A program made the position numbers and the translations under genes. 64,000 bases of DNA from Chitinophaga sp. HK235 (GTDB lineage Bacteria; Bacteroidota; Bacteroidia; Chitinophagales; Chitinophagaceae): assembly GCF_018255755.1 (NCBI RefSeq), contig NZ_CP073766.1, forward strand, positions 5,206,501 to 5,270,500, written 5' to 3'. The notes beneath the pieces were generated by a model. That model saw only the letters and a list, made by a program, of their open reading frames with translations. It was not told where the DNA came from and made no database searches. Below are positions 16,857-24,534 of the stretch, in pieces. Every line of letters starts with the position of its first letter. Position 1 is the stretch's first letter.

Positions 16857-17141
16857 ATGGAAAAAAAGTATACTCCTAGTTTGTGGATCTGCATCCTGAT
16901 GGACCTGATTGGTTGTGCCAGCTATACTGTACCGGTTTTGGGCGAAGTCAGCGATCTTATCTGGGCCCCGGTTTCTGCCTTTATTTTTTACCGCATGTTT
17001 GGAGGCTCCATTGGTACTTTTGGTAGTGCCTTTAACTTCATTGAAGAGTTATTCCCCGGAACGGATTTTATTCCCACCTTTACCATCGCATGGGTTGTAA
17101 AACGAATATGGGCCGGGAGAAGAGCGATGTCTGTGGAGTGA
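16857..17141 (+). CDS. Small integral membrane protein
   Basis: 94 residues from ATG 16857, which has GGAGG at 16843-16847 nine bases upstream, so I prefer it to the in-frame TTG at 16848. Two hydrophobic segments: residues 8-28 (ICILMDLIGCASYTVPVLGE) and about 35-60 (LIWAPVSAFIFYRMFGGSIG). The C-terminus is basic (VVKRIWAGRRAMSVE), suggesting it stays inside. I recall similar small proteins in Bacteroidota genomes but no function. Transcribed alone and convergent with the beta-barrel gene, with a long hairpin between. Confidence 0.7.
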   Translation: MEKKYTPSLWICILMDLIGCASYTVPVLGEVSDLIWAPVSAFIFYRMFGGSIGTFGSAFNFIEELFPGTDFIPTFTIAWVVKRIWAGRRAMSVE

Positions 17142-17147
17142 TTGGAT

Positions 17148-17215
17148 GATTTTCGATTTTTTGATTTGGTGATTTGATCGGTACAGAAAATCACTAAATC
17201 AAAAAATCGAAAATC
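17148..17215. repeat. 28-bp A+T-rich inverted repeat between convergent genes
   Basis: Left arm 17148-17175 and right arm 17188-17215 match at 27 of 28 positions, the exception being a possible G-T pair, with a 12-nt loop. Core words are GATTTTCGATTTTTTG and GATTTGGTGATTT. In both directions the stem is long enough to end transcription. It shares words with 5301-5380. Confidence 0.85.
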
Positions 17216-17221
17216 CCTAAA

Positions 17222-20089
17222 TTAAAAGTGGTTCATCCTGAAACCACCTTGTCCGCCTCTGGGACCCATCATCCGCATACCTCTGTCGCTTCCTTTGGTG
17301 TTGCCACCAAATTTGTTCAGGAAATAAGTGAAGCTCACCATAAAATACTGCTGCAGTACATTCGACCGCACGTCTTCTATATAGTTGTCGGTTACATCGC
17401 GGGAAACGCTTACATACTGCTTCAGCAGGTCGAAAGCCTGCACCTTGATAAGCCCCTGTTTCTTCGGAAATACATATTTGGCCACATTGGCATTCCACAT
17501 GGTGGAAGTGAGGTTATAACCGGTTGTACGGCCTCTGTTGAGCGTACAGGTCACATCTGTGCCAACCATAAATCCCAGCGGCAGGTTTACGTTCACATCT
17601 GCATTGAAGTTGTAGTCAAAGTACTGCGTATTGGGAGTTGACGGCAACGTATAGGAGGTAGCGTTATAGTTTACACCGGCGCCCAATGCTGCGTCCAGCA
17701 ACTCTTTGTACATATAGTTCACGTTGACGGACTGTGACAACTGCAACGTGTTTTTATAGTTCATCACTCCCTGCGTCATGTTCACATCACGGCTGTAACC
17801 GATCATGGTACCGGTATTCAGGTTCTGTCCGGGCGTGCGGGACAGCGGAATGGAGTTATGCAACATGCCGGTAAGGCTGTAGTAGCCATTTACGTTTACC
17901 GGTTTGCTGAAAGTCTTTCCGGTGGCGGTATCCAGCTTGGTGGAGTTGATGATTTTGTTGGTGCCGAAAGAACCTCTCAGTGAAGCAAACATGCCTTTGA
18001 AAGTAATGTTGTTAAACTGGTTGTAGTTAATGCGCAGGGTATTGTTGAAAGATGGTTTCAGGTCTGGATTACCCTGTTGCACATACAACGCATTACTATT
18101 GTCCGGCACTGGTTGCAGCTGTTGTACGGTAGGCTGCTGTGTGGTACCGTTGTAGTTTATGCGTAACCGTTTGTTCTTCGCAAAGGTGTAGTTAAAAGTG
18201 GCATTGGGCGCGAAGTTGACGGTATTCTGACGGATAACGCTGTCTCTCTTTGTACGGAAAGAATAGGTGTTATTGTCGAGATTATTGAACAATACATTCA
18301 GCCCAAGGGAGTAGTCGTATTTCAGCTTGGTAGTGCGGAAGGTAAGACCTGCCTGCTGGTTAAGTGTATTGTTGGTAAATGCATTGCTCAGCGAATCATT
18401 GAGTTTATCATAGATTCCTTTGCTTTCGTCGAAGTCGTAGGTATATTTTGTGCTGTTGCTTTTGTATTTGGTGAAACCATAGTTGGCTTCCAGATAACGA
18501 TCGCGGGCAATAGGCTCGGTGTAGGTGATATTTACGCCGGCATTTATGCTGGTGCTGTTGATCTGGTTGTTTTGATTGAAGGTGGAAAGGCTATCGTTGG
18601 CAAAATAGAATACGCTTGACCTGTTAAAGTTTTGCTGGTCGTTGATGGTATTATTATAGTTCAGGTTCATGCTGAAGGAACGGCCAGGTGTTTTGAACCG
18701 TTTTCTGAACAGCAGTGATCCGCCTATGTTTTGATTGTTGCCTTGTCCATCATTGGTAGTTGTTCCTTTGTTGATTGTATCCTTTTTGTTGTTCAGCGTC
18801 TGGTAGTCCCTGGAGCTGAAGGTGTTTCCATTGGTGAGGGAATAAGAAGGAGAAAATATTACGGAATGAAATGAGTCTATCTGGTACTCCACCCTGGTAT
18901 CAAAGCGATTGTTGCTGTTATCCGTCTGAGACATGGAGTTTTCATTGTAATAGGTGGTTCCGTTATCTGCAAAGGTTTGTCTGGAAGTTTGCTGAGCCAG
19001 GTTGTTTTTGGTATCGTTAAAGAAATAACTGCCGCTGAAGAGAACTTTTTTACTGAAGTTTTCACTGAAGTTAAGCCCGGCGTTCCAGTTGCGGGTAATA
19101 CCGGGATTGCTGTTACTGCTGCTGCCGGCGCTGATGAGGACATTGCCTCCTCCTCCGCCGCGGCCTCCTCTTCCACCACCGCGTCCACCGCCACCACCGC
19201 CACCGGCGGGACTGAAGCTCATCTGGTCCTGGATGGTATAACCGGTATTGTTGATATTATTACCCCCAGCAACAATGCTCATCTGCTGGTTGTCGCGGAA
19301 CCGGTTCAGGTTAAGGGAGGTGTTGAAACGGTCGTCGGTGCCATAACCTGCGGATGCACGTCCGAAGAGCCCTTTCTTTTTATCTTTTTTGATGGTGATA
19401 TTGATGGCTTTTTCGGTTTGTCCGTCGTCTATCTTGGTAAACTCGGCCTGGTCGGATTTTTTATCGATTACCTGTACCTTGTCGATAATGTTGGCAGGAA
19501 GATTTTTGGTGGCCATCTTTGGATCGCTGCCGAAGAAGGGTTTCCCATCTACATATACTTTGGTGACAGTTTCTCCCTGTGCGGTAATAGCTCCGTCTTT
19601 ATCAACGGTTACACCGGGGAGTTTTTTAAGCAGGTCTTCCACCACGGCGTTTTCGCGTGTTTTGAAGGCGTCTGCATTAAATTCAAGGGTATCTTTTTTT
19701 ACAACGATGGGGGGCTTTTCATCCAGTATTTCCACGGCATTGAGGTTTACACCTTTGAGTTCCATACCCAATGTGCCGAGGGTAAGCAGTTTATTATCGT
19801 CGTTGATTTTAACGGGCCTGTTAATAGGTTTATAGCCCATGAAGCTGATGTACAGGCGGTAGTCGCCGTTGGCAATGCTGCTGATCTCAAAATTTCCTTT
19901 GTTGTCAGTAATAGCGGTATTGGCTACAGTAGAGTCTTTGGCATGCAGTAATACTACTGTTGCCGCAGGCATTGCTTCTTTAGTGCTCTGGTCGGTTAGC
20001 TGTCCTTTAATCTTTCCTTGCTGAGCCTGGGCCTGAGAGCACAAAACTCCCAAACCCAATACCAGCAAGAACTGTATAATTTTTTTCAT
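17222..20089 (-). CDS. TonB-receptor-like outer membrane beta-barrel protein
   Basis: 955 residues with signal peptide (cleavage after SQAQA). Order: a carboxypeptidase-regulatory-like/CNA-B domain (about 25-115: GKIKGQLTDQSTKEAMPAAT ... GDYRLYISFMGYK), a plug-like domain (about 130-230: VVEDLLKKLPGVTVDKDGAI, KVYVDGKPFF, IDKVQVIDKKS), then a large barrel of alternating aromatic strands. A run of nearly pure Gly/Arg lies around residues 292-312, in the first barrel loop, and the C-terminus is Gly/Met/Arg-rich. Second gene of an operon after the GLPGLI protein. Likely an outer membrane transporter or assembly-related barrel; ligand unknown. Confidence 0.88.
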   Translation of the reverse strand: MKKIIQFLLVLGLGVLCSQAQAQQGKIKGQLTDQSTKEAMPAATVVLLHAKDSTVANTAITDNKGNFEISSIANGDYRLYISFMGYKPINRPVKINDDNKLLTLGTLGMELKGVNLNAVEILDEKPPIVVKKDTLEFNADAFKTRENAVVEDLLKKLPGVTVDKDGAITAQGETVTKVYVDGKPFFGSDPKMATKNLPANIIDKVQVIDKKSDQAEFTKIDDGQTEKAINITIKKDKKKGLFGRASAGYGTDDRFNTSLNLNRFRDNQQMSIVAGGNNINNTGYTIQDQMSFSPAGGGGGGGRGGGRGGRGGGGGNVLISAGSSSNSNPGITRNWNAGLNFSENFSKKVLFSGSYFFNDTKNNLAQQTSRQTFADNGTTYYNENSMSQTDNSNNRFDTRVEYQIDSFHSVIFSPSYSLTNGNTFSSRDYQTLNNKKDTINKGTTTNDGQGNNQNIGGSLLFRKRFKTPGRSFSMNLNYNNTINDQQNFNRSSVFYFANDSLSTFNQNNQINSTSINAGVNITYTEPIARDRYLEANYGFTKYKSNSTKYTYDFDESKGIYDKLNDSLSNAFTNNTLNQQAGLTFRTTKLKYDYSLGLNVLFNNLDNNTYSFRTKRDSVIRQNTVNFAPNATFNYTFAKNKRLRINYNGTTQQPTVQQLQPVPDNSNALYVQQGNPDLKPSFNNTLRINYNQFNNITFKGMFASLRGSFGTNKIINSTKLDTATGKTFSKPVNVNGYYSLTGMLHNSIPLSRTPGQNLNTGTMIGYSRDVNMTQGVMNYKNTLQLSQSVNVNYMYKELLDAALGAGVNYNATSYTLPSTPNTQYFDYNFNADVNVNLPLGFMVGTDVTCTLNRGRTTGYNLTSTMWNANVAKYVFPKKQGLIKVQAFDLLKQYVSVSRDVTDNYIEDVRSNVLQQYFMVSFTYFLNKFGGNTKGSDRGMRMMGPRGGQGGFRMNHF

Positions 20090-20127
20090 AGTCGAGAATC
20101 CACGGAAAAGTAAGATAGGATGAATTT

Positions 20128-20946
20128 TTACATTTGAGGTTGCCGCTTACGTAATTTCTCCATCTCTTGTTGTCTGATTTCCCGCAGTTGTTCCTGGCTC
20201 ACTTTTTCTGCACCTGCAGGGATGGTGAGATCGGTATCGGTAACGGGTTGCAGGCTTACGCTGGAGGCGTTGTAGGAACGTCTGCTACCTTCTGCCACCA
20301 GCACCACTGCATTGTTTTCCGGCAGTAAACCATTGATCGGAGAGAAACTGAAAGGCAGCTCTGTAGTGTACCAGACGGTATAGGTATCGTCTTTCAGCTT
20401 GATGGTGGCCTTTTTACAGGGATATCCGGCGATTTTTTTAGTCTTGTCGCCAGCTTTGTTATCAGCGGTAATAACAAAATCTTCTTCTGCGTAATATGTT
20501 TTCCGGTCATCACCGAAGGTGGTAAAAAGCTGGATGATTTTTTTGTTGGCGAGATCAAAATACTGGGCGTTGTTACGGCCCATCATGCCCATACCCGCGC
20601 CCATTCTGCGTTGGCCCTGCCATTGACCGCCCTGTCCCTGCTGCTGTGTATTGGCACTGTCTCTACGGGCTCTGCCTCTGCCGGCACCGCCGCCCAAGTC
20701 GGGTCTTTCGGTGGTCAGTTTGGCGTGACCGTTGCTGAAGGTGAGAGTTTGTTTAAAAGTAATCACATCGGGAATTTGCGGGGCTTCATCACCATCACTA
20801 CCACCCCGCTGAAAGCCGCGCATCCGTTCCGGATCTGTTTTAGCAGTCACTTCGTAAATAATAGTGCCGGATTGCTGCGCCAGTAGCGGTTGGGTAAATG
20901 GCAGCACCAGGGCTGCACTCATGATGATTCGGGAAATACGGTTCAT
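20128..20946 (-). CDS. GLPGLI-family secreted protein
   Basis: 272 residues from ATG 20946, chosen because the signal peptide (MNRISRIIMSAALVLPFTQP...LAQ) starts there. The fold is the Bacteroidota GLPGLI family: GTIIYEVTAKTDPERM at the mature start, KKIAGYPCKKATIKLKDDTYTVWYT, then FSFSPINGLLPENNAVVLVAE at the family's signature position. A Gly/Arg/Gln/Met-rich insert lies around residues 88-130. Periplasmic or outer membrane linked. It leads the operon with the beta-barrel gene 38 bp downstream and is divergent from the kinase/regulator pair. Confidence 0.82.
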   Translation of the reverse strand: MNRISRIIMSAALVLPFTQPLLAQQSGTIIYEVTAKTDPERMRGFQRGGSDGDEAPQIPDVITFKQTLTFSNGHAKLTTERPDLGGGAGRGRARRDSANTQQQGQGGQWQGQRRMGAGMGMMGRNNAQYFDLANKKIIQLFTTFGDDRKTYYAEEDFVITADNKAGDKTKKIAGYPCKKATIKLKDDTYTVWYTTELPFSFSPINGLLPENNAVVLVAEGSRRSYNASSVSLQPVTDTDLTIPAGAEKVSQEQLREIRQQEMEKLRKRQPQM

Positions 20947-20992
20947 GGCGGTATGTTTTATCGGCAAAAATCCCGCTTCCCGCCCTCTTTTT

Positions 20993-21083
20993 GCGTTAAA
21001 AAGCTTTATTTACTGTTATTTACTGTTAAGGATTATCTGCCAGCGTTAAAAAGGCTTATTTACTGTTAATTATTGTTAAGGAT
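20993..21083. promoter_or_regulatory. Two 41-bp direct repeats: predicted response-regulator operator
   Basis: Copies at 20993-21033 and 21043-21083 agree at 37 of 41 positions, with a 50-bp period. Each ends in two 10-bp tandem half-sites of the type TTTACTGTTA followed by AGGAT. OmpR-family regulators bind tandem direct repeats with this spacing. The site lies between the divergent GLPGLI/beta-barrel and kinase/regulator operons. Its proximal end is 25 bp from the kinase -7 box, which lacks a -33 TTG, as expected for an activated promoter. Binding is inferred. Confidence 0.7.
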
Positions 21084-21108
21084 TTCGCCCCTTTAGCGGG
21101 GGAATGGA

Positions 21109-21116
21109 TAGTTTTG
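21109..21116 (+). promoter_or_regulatory. Predicted -7 element (TAGTTTTG) for the kinase operon
   Basis: TAnnTTTG 22 bp before the ATG at 21138; no -33 TTG at 18-22 bp. Immediately upstream are the direct repeats at 20993-21083. Confidence 0.55.
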
Positions 21117-21137
21117 TAGGGATATTAAAATCTATTG

Positions 21138-22559
21138 ATGCGACAAAGAATCCGAAACATCCTTATCCTGATGTGTAGCTGTATCCTGGGAATATTTCTT
21201 TTCCAGGGTTACTGGTTATACAATTCCTATCACATCCGACAGGAACAATTCAGTAAAGAGATCAACGAAGCCCTGCGCACAGCTGTTTTCAACAAGCAGT
21301 TTTCAGATGTGCACCGTCAGTTCCCTGAACTTCGCGGTTACCGCTACTACACCAGGATAAAAGACAGTGCACGTGTGGTGATCGCACAGGAGGGTAAATT
21401 TGAAAAGAAGCATCACTGGCATGGAGCCCCGCCAGGTCCTCCGCCCGACAGCCTGAGGGGTGATGCACCAGCCCGCATCTACGCCGATACACTCGCCCGC
21501 CGGATCTCTGAATTTCTGATCACCAACGACCACAATGACAGCGTCAATCTAAAAAAACTGGACTCCATCTTCCGCGCTGAACTGCATAACCGCCAGATAG
21601 CCACCCCTTATAAACTGGATACCTTCCACATGAGCTACAGCGGCTTCGAACGGGAAAGCTTCCGCGACAGTATCCGCAAAAGAGAGCCCCGGCAAACAGG
21701 CAAAATCCCTTTCAATCCGGCCAGCAACCTGTTTGTAAGGGCCAGCTTCGAATCACCCCTTCAGTTTATCCTTCAGAAAATGATATGGACATTGCTGAGC
21801 TCCCTGGCGCTGCTGGTGCTCACCGTCCTCTGTTTCGTGTACATGCTCCGCACCATCCTGAAACAGAAAAAACTGTCTGAAGTAAAAAACGATTTTATCA
21901 ATAACATGACGCATGAACTGAAAACGCCTATTGCCACCGTATCTGCTGCAGTGGAAGCGTTGCAGAACTTCAATGCGTTGAATGATCAGCGTAAAACACA
22001 GACCTATCTCGATATTTCCAAAAACGAACTGCAGCGCCTGTCGGACCTGGTGGAAAAAGTATTGCATATCGCGGCAGAAGAGAAAGAAGACTTCGACCTG
22101 TTCCGGGAAGAAACAGATCTTAATGAGGTGATCGACAATATCCTTACCAACCATCAGCTGAAGGCCAACAAAATGCTGCAGGTGCGGTACGACAACAAGC
22201 TGACCAGGCCCACTGTCTACGTAGACAAAACCCATTTGGGCAATGCGATCAACAACCTGGTAGACAACGCGATCAAATATTCAAGAGAACAGGTACAGCT
22301 GTATATCAGTTGCAGTGAAGAACGCGGGCAACTAAAACTGATCGTCAGAGACAACGGCATTGGTATTTCCCGTTCCTATCAGGAAAACATCTTTGATAAA
22401 TTTTTCAGGGTTCCCACCGGAGACCTGCATAATGTAAAAGGTTTCGGCCTTGGCCTGAGTTATGTGAAGAAAATCGTGGAAATGCATGGCGGCACTATCC
22501 GTGTGCATAGCGAACCAGACAAAGGCACGGAATTCGTTATTTTTATTCCCCAGGGCTGA
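21138..22559 (+). CDS. Sensor histidine kinase
   Basis: 473 residues from ATG 21138 (an in-frame TTG three bases upstream is less likely). TM1 about residues 7-30, a periplasmic sensing region to about 210 with a His/Pro/Gly-rich patch (KKHHWHGAPPGPPPD), TM2 about 213-235, then HisKA with the phospho-accepting histidine at about 259 (NNMTHELKTP) and HATPase_c: N-box NNLVDNAIKYS, G1 RDNGIGIS, G2 GFGLGLSYVKKIV. No HAMP domain is obvious. Partner of the regulator at 22681. The stop codon lies inside a REP-like hairpin. Confidence 0.95.
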   Translation: MRQRIRNILILMCSCILGIFLFQGYWLYNSYHIRQEQFSKEINEALRTAVFNKQFSDVHRQFPELRGYRYYTRIKDSARVVIAQEGKFEKKHHWHGAPPGPPPDSLRGDAPARIYADTLARRISEFLITNDHNDSVNLKKLDSIFRAELHNRQIATPYKLDTFHMSYSGFERESFRDSIRKREPRQTGKIPFNPASNLFVRASFESPLQFILQKMIWTLLSSLALLVLTVLCFVYMLRTILKQKKLSEVKNDFINNMTHELKTPIATVSAAVEALQNFNALNDQRKTQTYLDISKNELQRLSDLVEKVLHIAAEEKEDFDLFREETDLNEVIDNILTNHQLKANKMLQVRYDNKLTRPTVYVDKTHLGNAINNLVDNAIKYSREQVQLYISCSEERGQLKLIVRDNGIGISRSYQENIFDKFFRVPTGDLHNVKGFGLGLSYVKKIVEMHGGTIRVHSEPDKGTEFVIFIPQG

Positions 22560-22666
22560 AGTCCTGGGCTATATTTGTTTAAGCTGGTAATGATGAATTT
22601 ATATTAAGTTAAGTATAAACGCATCGTCATTGTCCAACTAACATAGCCCAGGGCTTTAGCCCTGGG
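22549..22666. repeat. REP-like palindrome doublet between kinase and regulator genes
   Basis: Left unit 22549-22572 and right unit 22643-22666 are inverted copies of about 24 bp built on CCCAGGGCT...CCTGGGCTAT, with two differences. Each unit is also a hairpin by itself (CCCAGG/CCTGGG stem). About 70 bp of A+T-rich DNA separates them. The kinase TGA stop is in the left hairpin loop, and the right hairpin ends 14 bp before the regulator ATG. The geometry is that of REP doublets mobilised by RAYT transposases; none is in the window. Confidence 0.75.
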
Positions 22667-22680
22667 AAAAAAGATATTTC

Positions 22681-23367
22681 ATGGCAAAAGTTTTATTAAT
22701 AGAAGACGAGTGGCAACTGGGGCAGATTGTTAAAGACAGCCTGGAGACGCGTGGCTTTGAGATGCTGTATGCATCGGATGGCCGGGAAGGGCTGCGTTTG
22801 TACCAGCAGGAACATCCTGATGTGGTGGTGCTGGACATCATGATGCCCAATATGGATGGTTTTTCTGTGACGGCGGAGATCCGCAAGCAGGATAAATTCA
22901 CGCCTATTATCTTTCTGACGGCCAAGTCGCAGACGGCGGACGTGGTAAAGGGCTTTGAGCTGGGCGGAAATGATTATCTCAAGAAGCCTTTCAGTATGGA
23001 CGAGCTGATTGTCCGTATCAAGGCGTTGCTGAAGCGTTTCAGCGACCATCCGGCAGTGAGGGAGATGGAAGAAGGTTCGGTGATGATTGGGCAATATATT
23101 TTCAACTATGCCAAACAAACCCTTAGCCGTAATAACACTACAGAGTTTCTCTCCCACCGGGAGGCGGAGATATTGCGCCGGCTTTACGACAACAAAAATG
23201 AAGTGATGGAGCGTAAAACCGTGCTGATGGACCTGTGGGGTGATGATAACTTTTTTAATGCCCGCAGTATGGACGTGTTTATCACCAAATTGAGGCGTTA
23301 TCTGAAGGAAGATACCCGGGTCCAGATCGTTAATATCCGTGGGGTTGGTTATAAGCTGATATTTTAG
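22681..23367 (+). CDS. OmpR-family response regulator
   Basis: 228 residues. Receiver domain 1-120 with acidic pocket E8/D9, phospho-acceptor D52 (VVVLDIMMPNMDG), the T-A-K switch (IIFLTAKS) and LKKPF. The winged-helix DNA-binding domain is C-terminal (REAEILRRLYDNKNEVMERK ... SMDVFITKLRRYLKED ... IRGVGYKL). It is the cognate regulator of the kinase just upstream, from which it is separated by a 121-bp gap holding the REP-like doublet. The doublet could reduce regulator relative to kinase expression. Its likely target is the direct-repeat operator at 20993-21083. Confidence 0.95.
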   Translation: MAKVLLIEDEWQLGQIVKDSLETRGFEMLYASDGREGLRLYQQEHPDVVVLDIMMPNMDGFSVTAEIRKQDKFTPIIFLTAKSQTADVVKGFELGGNDYLKKPFSMDELIVRIKALLKRFSDHPAVREMEEGSVMIGQYIFNYAKQTLSRNNTTEFLSHREAEILRRLYDNKNEVMERKTVLMDLWGDDNFFNARSMDVFITKLRRYLKEDTRVQIVNIRGVGYKLIF

Positions 23368-23377
23368 CATTATCACT

Positions 23378-23385
23378 TATCTTTG
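23378..23385 (+). promoter_or_regulatory. Possible -7 element (TATCTTTG) close to the pheS start
   Basis: TAnnTTTG ends 6 bp before the pheS ATG at 23392, so a transcript from here would be leaderless or nearly so. No -33 TTG at normal spacing (nearest is 30 bp). Read-through from the regulator gene 24 bp upstream is an alternative. Confidence 0.35.
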
Positions 23386-23391
23386 TTCTTT

Positions 23392-24420
23392 ATGGAACAG
23401 TTAGTACAGCAAATAGCAGCCTATAAACAGGAAATAGCGGCTTTTACGCCTGCCAATGCGGCCGATCTGGAGCAGTACCGGATTAAATTTCTGGGAACCA
23501 AAGGTATCGTGAAGGCCCTTTTCGGGGAAATGAAACAGGTGCCCAACGACCGCAAGAAAGAGTTTGGACAGATCCTGAATGAATTTAAGCAACTGGCAGA
23601 AGCCCGCTATGAAGAGTTTGAAGGGTTGAAAGAAGCTGCAGGTGCCAATCATCAGGAAATTGACTATACCATGCCTGAAGCCCCTCACCGGCTGGGCACC
23701 CGTCATCCTATCAGTGTGGTGCGCAACAAGATCATCCGCATTTTCGAGCGGCTGGGCTTTACCATTGCTGAAGGACCGGAAATTGAAGATGACTGGCATA
23801 ACTTTACCGCATTAAACCTGCCGGAAAACCATCCTGCGAGGGATATGCAGGACACTTTCTTTATCAGCAAAAATCCCGACTGGCTGCTGCGTACTCAAAC
23901 TTCTTCCGCCCAGGTAAGGGTGATGGAGCAAGGCAAACTGCCCATTCGTATCATCAGCCCGGGAAGAGTATACCGCAATGAAACCATTTCCGCCCGTGCA
24001 CACTGCTTCTTCCATCAGGTAGAAGGACTGTACATCGATGAAAATGTTTCTTTCGCCGATCTCAAACAAACCCTTTATCACTTCGTAAAAGAGCTGTTCG
24101 GTGAAAACACCGGCATCCGTTTCCGCCCGTCTTATTTCCCTTTTACAGAGCCCAGTGCAGAGATGGACATCTCCTGCTTTATCTGCGGCGGTACTGGTTG
24201 TTCTGTATGTAAACATACCGGCTGGGTAGAGATCCTGGGTTGTGGAATGGTGCATCCGAAAGTGCTGGCTAACTGTGGCATTGATCCTGAAAAATATACC
24301 GGCTTTGCTTTCGGTATGGGTATAGAACGTATTACCATGCTGAAATACCAGATCAAGGACCTGCGCCTGTTTTCCGAAAACGATACCCGCTTCCTCGAGC
24401 AATTTGAAGGGACGGTATAG
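23392..24420 (+). CDS. pheS: Phenylalanine-tRNA ligase alpha subunit
   Basis: 342 residues, class II aminoacyl-tRNA synthetase. N-terminal coiled coil (about 1-90), then the catalytic core: motif 2 PGRVYRNETISARAHCFFHQ, the phenylalanine pocket FRPSYFPFTEPSAEMDI, and motif 3 FGMGIERITMLKYQI. A four-cysteine zinc-like knuckle (CFICGGTGCSVC) lies between motifs, as in many bacterial PheS. I use the ATG at 23392; an in-frame TTG at 23383 is less likely. pheT is not adjacent, so the subunits are encoded apart. Confidence 0.96.
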   Translation: MEQLVQQIAAYKQEIAAFTPANAADLEQYRIKFLGTKGIVKALFGEMKQVPNDRKKEFGQILNEFKQLAEARYEEFEGLKEAAGANHQEIDYTMPEAPHRLGTRHPISVVRNKIIRIFERLGFTIAEGPEIEDDWHNFTALNLPENHPARDMQDTFFISKNPDWLLRTQTSSAQVRVMEQGKLPIRIISPGRVYRNETISARAHCFFHQVEGLYIDENVSFADLKQTLYHFVKELFGENTGIRFRPSYFPFTEPSAEMDISCFICGGTGCSVCKHTGWVEILGCGMVHPKVLANCGIDPEKYTGFAFGMGIERITMLKYQIKDLRLFSENDTRFLEQFEGTV

Positions 24421-24422
24421 AT

Positions 24423-24512
24423 ATTTGGCTATTGGGTTATTTAGTCATTTGATTATTTAAAATGCAGCGGAGACAGATCTTTGCTGCATTTTAAATAATC
24501 AGATAGCCAAAT
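24423..24512. repeat. Composite inverted repeat after pheS
   Basis: Outer arms ATTTGGCTAT (24423-24432) with ATAGCCAAAT (24503-24512). The inner arms pair exactly over 18 bp (24451-24468 with 24483-24500; GATTATTTAAAATGCAGC). A 14-bp loop holds GGAGACAGATCT. Possible terminator of pheS, and a member of the window's A+T-rich inverted repeats. Confidence 0.75.
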
Positions 24513-24534
24513 GAAAGAATAAAAAAATTCCCCG

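Noticed and set aside
18977..19951. A 324-codon plus-strand frame.
   Set aside because: Antisense to the beta-barrel gene, and its composition follows the Gly-rich coding region.
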